This document shows positions 1 to 5,470 of a DNA stretch of 6,321 nt, in pieces (position 1 is the first letter of the stretch; each line of letters starts with the position of its first letter). This DNA is from Oscillospiraceae bacterium (GTDB taxonomy: Bacteria > Bacillota_A > Clostridia > Oscillospirales > Ruminococcaceae). The DNA lies in the NCBI GenBank assembly GCA_017440445.1, contig JAFSHE010000318.1, forward strand, positions 1 to 6,321, written 5' to 3'. The position numbers and the translations under genes are program-made. Below the pieces are notes generated by a model. That model worked only from the letters and a program-made list of their open reading frames with translations, was not told the origin of the DNA and did no database searches.

Positions 1-5
1 CTGAC

Positions 6-1967
6 TTATGCTCTTAGCTTTTCAACCTGCTCCTTGAGCATTCTGGACTGACCGGAAAGCTCCTCACAGGAAGCAGCAGTCTGCTCTGCGGTAGCGGAGT
101 TCTGCTGAACGACATCGGATATCTGACCGATACCGATAGTAACCTGACGAACAGCCTCAGCCTGCTCTGCGGCAGCTGTATGTATCTCTCCGATAAGTGC
201 ATTTGTCTTGTCGGAATATTCCATTACTTCCTTCATGGTCTCTGCGGTGTTTTCAGCGATCTGTACGCCGTTTGTAACTGCCTCGACTGTGGAGGAGATA
301 AGCGCAGTAGTATGGCTTGCAGCCTCAGCAGACTTTGCAGCGAGGTTTCTTACCTCATCCGCAACAACGGCGAAGCCCTTACCCGCAGCACCTGCTCTTG
401 CAGCCTCGATAGCGGCATTGAGCGCAAGGATATTTGTCTGGAATGCGATATCGTCGATGGTCTGGATGATCTCGCTTATCTGCTCGGACTTGGAGCGGAT
501 ATCCTCCATAGCAGTGAGCATCTCACCGATCTCCTCATTCTGCTGGGATACCTTTGTACGGCTCCTTGTGGACAGCTTATCAGCCTGCTCTGCATTTTCA
601 GCAGTGCGCTGTACCTTCTCAGAGATGCTGTCGATACTGGAGGAGAGTTCGTCAATTGCAGTAGCCTGACGTGTAGTACCCTCTGCCAGTATAGCAGAAC
701 CGTCAGCGATCTGGTTTGCGCCTGTCATAACGTCGTCTGCGGAATTATTCATGTTGCCGATAACATCAGACAGAGTTTCATTGATACGCTTGAAGGAGTC
801 CTTTACTTCCTCAAAGTCGCCTATGTACTGAACGGATGTCTGCGCAGAAAAATCACCGTCGGACATCTCACGAAGTATTCTGGAAATATCACCAATATAG
901 GAATTGAGGCTGTGCTTTGTGCTTTCAAGATTCTTTACAAAGCGGCCGATCTCGTCATCGTTGAACTTGTAGTTGGAGTCGGGAATATTAAGGTTACCCT
1001 CGCTCATGTTGTTTGCAAGCTGCTCTGCAACTGCGATAGGTGCGGTGATCGCCTTACGGATAAGGATACCCATAACTATTGCAGTGGCCACAGCCGCTAC
1101 AAGAGCGATGCCGCCAGCGATAAGCTGCATTATCATAAATCTTGCGTCATCCTGCTTGGAGGAATATCCCGCAAAATACGCACCAACTATGTTGTCGTTG
1201 ACATCGAACATAGGCTCGTAATCAACGAAGTGGTTCTGTCCGAGGATATTTGCAGTACCCTGGTATATACGTCCCTGATTGAGGACCTTGTCAGCAATGC
1301 CCGCATCCATCTCTGTGCCTACTGCACGACTGCCGTCAGCAGTCAGAACTGTTGTAGCATATCTTGTAGTTCCGCTGAAGATAGTTACCTCAGCGCCCAT
1401 AAGCGCCTTTATCTCGTCGAGGTAGCCTCTCTCATTCATGGTCATACCAACAACAGCAGTACCAACGATGGTATCGTACATTATGATAGGAGTCATGTAC
1501 TGTACAGTAAGTCCTGCAGCAGAGTCAAGCACTACGCCCCTTGTTATTGTACCGTCAAGACCCTTGGTTACATCGTGGTCGGCAAGCTTGAAGTTATCAG
1601 TCTGCCATACGATAGTACCATCCTTCTTAGCGAATACAGCAAAGTCGTTTTCAGAACCCTTATTTGTCTCCCATGCCACGAGCATAGCATCGGTGTTGCC
1701 GTTCATAAGCATCTCGCCTGCTATTCTGGAGGACTCTACATAGCTGAATACATTCGCAAGACGATCTATCTCGTTCTGAACATCATCCTTAAGCAGATTA
1801 ATGGTAGCAGTAGACTTCTCCTGCATGATAGTATCACTGTGATTACGTGCAAGGAAAAGAGTTGCTATGATAACGATAAGTACGCTGACTGCAAGCAACA
1901 GACAGATTATAGTCGTCAGCTTTTTTCCTATTGTTTTGACCTTAGTTTTTTTTGTAGTGTTTTTCAT
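6..1967 (-). CDS. Methyl-accepting chemotaxis protein with extracellular Cache-type sensor
   Basis: A 653-residue transmembrane chemoreceptor that senses an extracellular ligand and would control CheA/CheW signalling. Seen: basic N-terminus, TM1 at about residues 18-39, an extracellular region of about 240 residues, TM2 at about 281-304, then HAMP (about 304-358) and a second HAMP-like stretch (about 360-400). A long coiled-coil signalling domain (about 410-653) carries the hallmark hairpin tip at 507-543 ([18 protein letters not shown], then [15 protein letters not shown]). The sensor region (about 190-270) resembles the single-Cache fold common in clostridial receptors; the ligand cannot be read from sequence. 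There is no C-terminal CheR-docking pentapeptide. The ATG at 1967 is chosen because AAAGGAG sits 8 nt before it. The frame stays open to a GTG at 2042, but that codon lies upstream of the -10 box at 2034-2039 and cannot be used from this promoter. No chemotaxis or flagellar genes are adjacent, so it looks like a stand-alone receptor. The family assignment is very secure. Confidence 0.97.
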   Translation of the reverse strand: MKNTTKKTKVKTIGKKLTTIICLLLAVSVLIVIIATLFLARNHSDTIMQEKSTATINLLKDDVQNEIDRLANVFSYVESSRIAGEMLMNGNTDAMLVAWETNKGSENDFAVFAKKDGTIVWQTDNFKLADHDVTKGLDGTITRGVVLDSAAGLTVQYMTPIIMYDTIVGTAVVGMTMNERGYLDEIKALMGAEVTIFSGTTRYATTVLTADGSRAVGTEMDAGIADKVLNQGRIYQGTANILGQNHFVDYEPMFDVNDNIVGAYFAGYSSKQDDARFMIMQLIAGGIALVAAVATAIVMGILIRKAITAPIAVAEQLANNMSEGNLNIPDSNYKFNDDEIGRFVKNLESTKHSLNSYIGDISRILREMSDGDFSAQTSVQYIGDFEEVKDSFKRINETLSDVIGNMNNSADDVMTGANQIADGSAILAEGTTRQATAIDELSSSIDSISEKVQRTAENAEQADKLSTRSRTKVSQQNEEIGEMLTAMEDIRSKSEQISEIIQTIDDIAFQTNILALNAAIEAARAGAAGKGFAVVADEVRNLAAKSAEAASHTTALISSTVEAVTNGVQIAENTAETMKEVMEYSDKTNALIGEIHTAAAEQAEAVRQVTIGIGQISDVVQQNSATAEQTAASCEELSGQSRMLKEQVEKLRA

Positions 1968-1975
1968 CGGAATTA

Positions 1976-1982
1976 CTCCTTT
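1976..1982 (-). promoter_or_regulatory. Ribosome binding site that fixes the chemoreceptor start
   Basis: On the minus strand this reads AAAGGAG, 8 nt before the ATG at 1967. It favours a start there over in-frame codons at 2042, 2027, 2018 and 1997. The one at 1997 has AGGAG directly abutting the ATG with no spacer, which is a poor initiation geometry. Confidence 0.85.
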
Positions 1983-2033
1983 GGAATATATTTGCATCTC
2001 CTCATCGGCAGATGGCATTTTATGCATATATTT

Positions 2034-2062
2034 ATTATACACTACATAGTCATTTATGTCAA
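2034..2062 (-). promoter_or_regulatory. Consensus SigA (sigma-70 type) promoter of the chemoreceptor gene
   Basis: Read on the minus strand, TTGACA (2062-2057) is separated by exactly 17 nt from TATAAT (2039-2034). Both hexamers match the consensus at all six positions. T-rich sequence just upstream of the -35 box could act as an UP-like element. Transcription would begin near 2027, giving a 5' leader of about 60 nt before the ATG at 1967. No sigma-28 (motility sigma factor) promoter of TAAA-N15-GCCGATAA form is seen. Confidence 0.88.
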
Positions 2063-2199
2063 TAACTAAAAAACAATTAAGATGCTATTTACACCACACA
2101 AAACAACAGCACTGTGTAATATCAGAAAAATATATTTGTAAATATGCGATAAAATAAATAACTTGACTTTCTTGAAATATACAAATTGCACAACATGTC
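2063..2199. other. AT-rich intergenic spacer upstream of the chemoreceptor promoter
   Basis: This spacer lies between the terminator of the redox/LRR gene run and the chemoreceptor promoter. It is strongly AT-rich and has no coding frame with a ribosome binding site. The one structured element is an inverted repeat at 2132-2145 (ATATTT-GT-AAATAT). It is about 70 nt upstream of the -35 box and could be an operator, but such AT palindromes also arise by chance. Confidence 0.5.
2132..2145. repeat. Short AT-rich inverted repeat
   Basis: Six-base arms ATATTT and AAATAT around a 2-nt centre. The symmetry is visible, but the base composition makes chance occurrence likely. Its position upstream of the promoter is the only reason to think of a regulator site. 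Confidence 0.25.
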
Positions 2200-2235
2200 A
2201 AAAATGCCGCACATCACACTGATGTACGGCATTTT
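2200..2235 (-). terminator. Rho-independent terminator of the FTR-Trx-LRR-NifX gene run
   Basis: The minus-strand transcript forms a 16-bp stem: AAAATGCCG pairs with CGGCATTTT, followed by a U-G wobble and ACATCA pairing with TGATGT. The loop is 3 nt (GTG) and the tail is a run of five T (2204-2200, partly in the stem). It begins 12 nt after the stop codon of the NifX-like gene. On the plus strand the wobble position becomes a C/A mismatch, so the hairpin is best suited to minus-strand transcripts. Confidence 0.92.
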
Positions 2236-2246
2236 CTACTGTAAGA

Positions 2247-2669
2247 TCAATGGCCACCGCACGTGTGACCGTTTCCGTGACCGCCACACGAATGACTGTC
2301 CCCGTGTCCACCGCAGGTATGACCCTCTCCGTGCGCATGATGCGAGCACTGAACATTCGGGTTGCTGACAAGTCTGCCCTCTGCGAGAGCCTGTGCGGCC
2401 TCGTCTGCGCTGCCTGTCACTCCGCCGTACAGCTTTATTCCTGCCTGAGCAAGAGCCATCTGCGCTCCGCCGCCAATTCCTCCGCAGATAAGCGCATCCA
2501 CCGTGAACATCTTCAGAAATCCCGCCAGTGCGCCGTGCCCGCTGCCCGCAGCGCTTACCACCTGCTGCGAGGTTATCTTTCCGTCAGTCACATCATACAG
2601 CTTGAACTGCTCTGTATGTCCGAAGTGCTGAAAAATCTGTCCGTTGTCATAGGTAACTGCAATTCTCAT
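2247..2669 (-). CDS. NifX/NifB-family (dinitrogenase iron-molybdenum cofactor type) protein with His/Cys-rich tail
   Basis: A 140-residue protein. Residues 1-100 match the Di-Nase_FeMo-co fold: MRIAVTYDNGQIFQHFGHTE, then QFKLYDVTDGKI, SGHGALAGFL and a glycine-rich DALICGGIGGGAQMAL stretch. Relatives bind or carry iron-sulfur or Fe-Mo cluster precursors. In non-nitrogen-fixing anaerobes the family is common and its exact role is poorly known, so a nif function should not be assumed; no other nif gene is present. H15, H18, H45 and C62 are candidate cluster or metal contacts. After residue 107 comes a tail with 9 His and 4 Cys in 33 residues, including three tandem HGxxH[ST]CGG units, which suggests metal binding or storage. 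The ATG at 2669 is preceded by AAAGGA at 10 nt spacing. The gene starts 19 nt after the LRR gene stop and is followed by a terminator, so it is the last gene of the run. Confidence 0.92.
   Translation of the reverse strand: MRIAVTYDNGQIFQHFGHTEQFKLYDVTDGKITSQQVVSAAGSGHGALAGFLKMFTVDALICGGIGGGAQMALAQAGIKLYGGVTGSADEAAQALAEGRLVSNPNVQCSHHAHGEGHTCGGHGDSHSCGGHGNGHTCGGH
2253..2333 (-). repeat. Three tandem 27-bp units encoding the HGxxH[ST]CGG metal-binding-like tail
   Basis: Codons 113-139 of the NifX-like gene encode HGEGHTCGG, HGDSHSCGG and HGNGHTCGG, followed by a final His. The three DNA copies differ at many third codon positions (CAT/CAC, TGC/TGT, GGA/GGC/GGT) while His, Cys and most Gly residues are kept. 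That pattern suggests an old duplication held by selection at the protein level rather than a recent slippage product. Confidence 0.85.
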
Positions 2670-2688
2670 AATAAATTAGTCCTTTCTG

Positions 2689-4788
2689 TCATTCGTTATC
2701 CCAGTATATTTTACAGTCGGGGAGCTTTTCTTCCAACGCTGTAAGGTCGCCTGCCGGATTATCATACAGCGTGAGCCAGTTAAGCAACGGGAAGCTCTCA
2801 AACTGTGTCGGGTCAGTTATTTTGTTTGCCATCATATTCAGTGATGTCAGCGAGGGGAGCGTATTAAGCGCCGAAGCATCCTCTATCTCATTTTTTCCGA
2901 GGTTTATATCCCTCAGTGCTGTAAACTGCGCCAGCGGAGATACATCGGTTATGCCGTTTCCCCACAGCACGATCTCCTCTAAGGAATCCATTGCGGGAAG
3001 CTTTGTAAGGTCAGACAGACCTGTTTCATTCAGGTTCAATCTTTTAAGAGAGGTAAGTCCCGCAAGCGGCAAGAAGTCAGCGATATTCTCACAACCACTC
3101 ATTTCCAATGCCGTCAGAGCAGAAAGCCCCGCAAGTGGTGATATATCCGTTATGTCAAGATCGGAGATATTCAGCCCATCAAGCTGAGAAAGCCCTGCCA
3201 GCGGGCTGATATCAACCGCCGCTGTACTTGATATATCCAGTGTTTTCAGCTCTGTAAGCCTTGCAAGTACCGAAATATCCTGCACCTGACAACCTGACAT
3301 ATCAAGCTCTGAAAGCGCAGTTAGTCCCGCAAGCGTCGAGATATCCTCCACATACCAACAGGATGTCATGTTTAATGCAGTGAGCTTTTCAAGCCCCGCA
3401 AGCGGGGAGATATCACGCACATCCATACTCGCCATATCAAGATATGTAAGCTCTGTACATCCTGAAATCGGCGAAATATCCTCCGCATCGATAAACCTCA
3501 TATTCAGCGTCTGAAGCCCTGTCATCTCATCCACAAACGAGATATCCTCAAGCTCTGTTCTTTCAATATTAAGATACTGCATATCAGGCTTGCCGCTAAG
3601 TACCGTATGATCTGATATCTCTGCGCCCTCAAGGTCAAGATAGGTAAGACACGGCATATCCGCCAGGGGCGAGTAATCCTCCGCTTCACAGTAGCTGAGG
3701 TCAAGATACTCAAGCTTCGTTTTCCCACCGAGTGCCGAGATATCCGTCATATCGCCTACATAAAATGCCAGATACCGCAAGTCGTTCATATCCCGCAGCG
3801 CATCAATGCTGTTCACTTCGCAATTTTCTGCGTCAAGCACCTGAAGCTTTGTAAGCAACGCAAGCGCTGAGATATCCTCGATATCGGTGTAGCTGATGTC
3901 AAGCACTGTCAGCTCCGTAAGTCCTGACAGTGGTGACAGGTCTGTTATATCGCTACTGTGCAGGTCAAGATATTTCAGCGACTGCGCCCCCGCAAGTCCT
4001 GAAATATCGCTTACATGCACAGCGTACAGGTCAAGATATTCAAGCTGCGTAAGCTCACCTATCGGAGACAGGTCACTGTCCATATCGTTGTACCCAAGGT
4101 CAAGCCACTTAAGCGACTTTGCCTCACCAAGCGGTGTGATATACTCGTCATCGAGATCACCAAAGCGGACATTCAGCTTTTCAAGGCTTTTCATCCCCGA
4201 CATATCGGGTAGCTGCTCTACTCTGCTGCTACTGATATTAAGCTCCTTCAGATTTACAAGCCCCGAAAGTGGCGTGCAGTCATACAGCGTGTTGCCTTTC
4301 AGGTTGAGATATTCAAGCTGCGTAAGACCTGAAAGCGGTGATATATCAGATATATACTGATAGCAGACGGTCAGTTTCTTTACATTTGTAAGATATTTCG
4401 CATAGGATAAGGTCTGTCGCTCAGGACGTGAATGTAACGCTGTCGTTCCATCCTCAAAGGTCACCTGATAATCAACAGACTCTGACTCCGCTGACACTAT
4501 CCCAAGCTCCGTACCCTTAAGCTCTCCGCAGGTGACGGATATGTACTCAGTCCCGTATATCTCAAGCTCCGTGATATTATGGAGCATCCCGTAATTCATC
4601 TCGCCCTTGCCATCGAAATAATCACGTAGCATCTGCTCTATCTCAGCAGGCTCTGCGTATACGTTGAAAAAACGCTCCTCTCCTGCATCGGAATAGATTT
4701 CCTCAGTCGGAGTGCTGACAGGCTCCTGCGTATTACATCCACACAGAAGCAGAAACAGCGGGACAAGCACCATAAGCCTTTTCATCAT
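2689..4788 (-). CDS. Large leucine-rich-repeat lipoprotein (internalin/SDS22-like)
   Basis: A 699-residue surface protein. The N-terminus (basic MMKRL, hydrophobic 5-15, then LCGC) is a lipoprotein signal peptide with C18 as the likely lipidated residue, so the mature protein would be anchored outside the membrane. Residues 19-127 form a unique N-terminal region with no family I recognise. Residues 134-699 hold about 25 LRRs, mostly of 22 residues, of the form TxLxxLDLSxxxIxDISPLAGL. These should form a curved solenoid for binding a protein or glycan partner; the ligand is unknown. Repeats 4, 5, 16 and 20 are 1-2 residues longer. Repeat 25 runs into a short polar C-terminus, with no LPxTG or other sorting signal. 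AAAGGATGAG precedes two adjacent ATGs; the second (4785) has the better 7-nt spacing from GGA, so the protein may start there. It lies 58 nt after thioredoxin and 19 nt before the NifX-like gene, which suggests co-transcription. Confidence 0.93.
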   Translation of the reverse strand: MMKRLMVLVPLFLLLCGCNTQEPVSTPTEEIYSDAGEERFFNVYAEPAEIEQMLRDYFDGKGEMNYGMLHNITELEIYGTEYISVTCGELKGTELGIVSAESESVDYQVTFEDGTTALHSRPERQTLSYAKYLTNVKKLTVCYQYISDISPLSGLTQLEYLNLKGNTLYDCTPLSGLVNLKELNISSSRVEQLPDMSGMKSLEKLNVRFGDLDDEYITPLGEAKSLKWLDLGYNDMDSDLSPIGELTQLEYLDLYAVHVSDISGLAGAQSLKYLDLHSSDITDLSPLSGLTELTVLDISYTDIEDISALALLTKLQVLDAENCEVNSIDALRDMNDLRYLAFYVGDMTDISALGGKTKLEYLDLSYCEAEDYSPLADMPCLTYLDLEGAEISDHTVLSGKPDMQYLNIERTELEDISFVDEMTGLQTLNMRFIDAEDISPISGCTELTYLDMASMDVRDISPLAGLEKLTALNMTSCWYVEDISTLAGLTALSELDMSGCQVQDISVLARLTELKTLDISSTAAVDISPLAGLSQLDGLNISDLDITDISPLAGLSALTALEMSGCENIADFLPLAGLTSLKRLNLNETGLSDLTKLPAMDSLEEIVLWGNGITDVSPLAQFTALRDINLGKNEIEDASALNTLPSLTSLNMMANKITDPTQFESFPLLNWLTLYDNPAGDLTALEEKLPDCKIYWDNE
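2692..4389 (-). repeat. Array of about 25 leucine-rich repeats (66-bp period)
   Basis: The array covers codons 134-699 of the lipoprotein gene. At protein level the period is 22 residues with conserved Leu/Ile spacing and a DISPLAGL-like second half. At DNA level copies are diverged: short tracts recur (for example gatatc/gatatat near each DIS and aagccccgcaagcgg-like tracts) but no long identical units are seen, so recent expansion is not obvious. Confidence 0.9.
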
Positions 4789-4805
4789 CTCATCCTTTCG
4801 TAGGA

Positions 4806-4840
4806 AACCGCCGCAGAAGGCAAGTCCCCGTGCGGCGGCT
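4806..4840 (-). other. Intercistronic hairpin between thioredoxin and LRR lipoprotein genes
   Basis: In the 58-nt gap, CCGCCGCA (minus strand 4838-4831) pairs perfectly with TGCGGCGG (4815-4808). A G-U and an A-U pair extend this to 10 bp around a 15-nt loop. The 3' side continues TTCCTACG rather than a T-run, so it does not look like a full terminator. It could be a partial attenuator or an RNA-stability element that lowers LRR expression relative to the redox genes. Confidence 0.6.
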
Positions 4841-4846
4841 ATCAGC

Positions 4847-5158
4847 TTATTTCAGCATCTCAAGAAAATGCTCCTTTGTCTTAAGTCCGACAGAAGCATT
4901 TACTATCTCGCCGTTTCTGAAAACAAGAACTGTCGGAATACTGCTTATCCCGTACTGCATGGAAAGCTCCTGCTCCTCGTCAACATTCACCTTTCCTACC
5001 TTGACCTTTCCGTCAAGCTCCTCAGCTATCTCCGCAATAACGGGAGAAAGCATCATGCAGGGAGCGCACCAACTTGCCCAGAAATCCACCAGTACAGTCT
5101 TATCGCTGTCCAGTACCTCTTCCTTGAAATTTGCGTTTGTAAGCTTTATCTCAGCCAT
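4847..5158 (-). CDS. trxA: Thioredoxin with WCAPC active site
   Basis: A 103-residue single-domain thioredoxin, the usual family length, cytoplasmic with no signal peptide. It reduces protein disulfides through the redox pair in VDFWASWCAPCMMLSP (residues 26-41; Cys 33 and 36). Also visible are the KVKVGKVNVDEE strand, the cis-proline loop SSIPT and the closing FRNGEIV/VGLKTKEHF segment. The active site is WCAPC instead of the commonest WCGPC, a variant known in clostridial thioredoxins. The ATG at 5158 is chosen because AAAGGAG lies 8 nt before it and homology begins there. An upstream in-frame extension to 5305 would overlap the FTR-like gene and encodes no thioredoxin sequence. It sits 13 nt after the FTR-like gene, its probable electron donor. 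Confidence 0.96.
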   Translation of the reverse strand: MAEIKLTNANFKEEVLDSDKTVLVDFWASWCAPCMMLSPVIAEIAEELDGKVKVGKVNVDEEQELSMQYGISSIPTVLVFRNGEIVNASVGLKTKEHFLEMLK

Positions 5159-5166
5159 ATCAATCT

Positions 5167-5173
5167 CTCCTTT
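5167..5173 (-). promoter_or_regulatory. Ribosome binding site of thioredoxin, overlapping the upstream stop codon
   Basis: On the minus strand this reads AAAGGAG. Its first two A bases are also the last two bases of the TAA stop (5174-5172) of the FTR-like gene. Spacing to the ATG at 5158 is 8 nt. The overlap supports co-transcription and possibly translational coupling of the two genes. Confidence 0.8.
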
Positions 5174-5372
5174 AATCCTTTGATTTATAGTACAGCATAC
5201 AGTGACAGAAGCCCTCAAAATCAGGATCCGCCATCTGCTCACGGAACTCACGGCAGATACATTTATTCTCCTCTGTCCTTGCAATTCGGCAGGGACAATA
5301 TCCACCTGTCCACTTAAGTCCCTCTTTTACGGACTTTACTACCTCCTCGTCGGGGTTGAATGTTACTTTCAT
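5172..5372 (-). CDS. Ferredoxin-thioredoxin reductase catalytic-subunit-like Fe-S protein
   Basis: A 66-residue protein with the three Cys pairs of the FTR catalytic chain: CPC (26-28), CIC (38-40) and CHC (56-58). In the characterised plant/cyanobacterial enzyme the equivalent cysteines bind a [4Fe-4S] cluster and form the redox-active disulfide that reduces thioredoxin. By analogy C26, C38, C40 and C56 would be ligands and C28-C58 the disulfide. Spacing here is CPC-X9-CIC-X15-CHC, against CPC-X16-CPC-X8-CHC in chloroplast FTR. Short anaerobe and archaeal relatives with a CPCR...ENKCPCxEF...CHCxLYYK layout fit better. The middle motif has Ile where Pro is usual. No variable (beta-barrel) subunit is visible nearby. 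GGGAGG lies 6 nt before the ATG at 5372. It is the first gene of the run and is followed after 13 nt by thioredoxin, its expected partner. Confidence 0.9.
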   Translation of the reverse strand: MKVTFNPDEEVVKSVKEGLKWTGGYCPCRIARTEENKCICREFREQMADPDFEGFCHCMLYYKSKD

Positions 5373-5431
5373 AATTATCCTCCCTTGACGGTCTTATTTT
5401 CCCTCACGATCGGAATTACATACATTTTCTG

Positions 5432-5466
5432 AAACGGCGGGCAAGATCAGTGACCGCCCGCCGTTT
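5432..5466 (-). terminator. GC-rich hairpin terminator after the dockerin gene
   Basis: A perfect 11-bp stem (5432-5442 with 5456-5466, AAACGGCGGGC and its complement) surrounds a 13-nt loop. It begins 4 nt after the dockerin gene stop codon. On the minus strand the stem ends in TTT followed by CAGAAAATG, so the U-tract is short. On the plus strand the stem is followed by TTTTG, so it might also work in that direction. It separates the dockerin gene from the FTR-like gene. Confidence 0.78.
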
Positions 5467-5470
5467 TGTA

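Noticed and set aside
379..470. Ala (residue 527) instead of the common Glu in the ARAGE tip motif of the chemoreceptor
   Set aside because: [25 protein letters not shown] tips are, as far as I recall, frequent in Firmicutes receptors, so this is ordinary variation rather than a lost function.
1990..2026. Possible sigma-28 promoter: GCCGATGA in the chemoreceptor leader
   Set aside because: It resembles the -10 element, but no TAAA lies 15-17 nt upstream, and a perfect SigA promoter already explains transcription.
180..2069. A 629-residue plus-strand open frame antisense to the chemoreceptor
   Set aside because: It is the mirror of a gene with unmistakable family motifs. Its translation is Cys/Ser/Leu-rich with no recognisable domain, and it runs past both the promoter and leader of the real gene.
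2247..2669. Nitrogen fixation as the role of the NifX-like protein
   Set aside because: No nifH, nifD, nifK, nifE, nifN or nifB-radical-SAM gene is present, and this small family is widespread in non-fixing anaerobes.
2250..2744. Plus-strand open frame opposite the NifX-like gene and the end of the LRR gene
   Set aside because: It lies opposite two well-supported genes and spans their intergenic ribosome binding site. It has no domain signal.
3896..4360. Ser-rich plus-strand open frames inside the LRR gene
   Set aside because: The periodic Ser-rich translation is the antisense of the 66-bp LRR repeats and has no independent coding evidence.
5417..5444. Possible promoter for the FTR-like gene: TTGCCC, 16 nt, TATGTA on the minus strand
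   Set aside because: Matches are weak and the -35 element lies inside the terminator arm of the dockerin gene. A promoter for the operon probably lies in 5373-5431 but I cannot place it with confidence.
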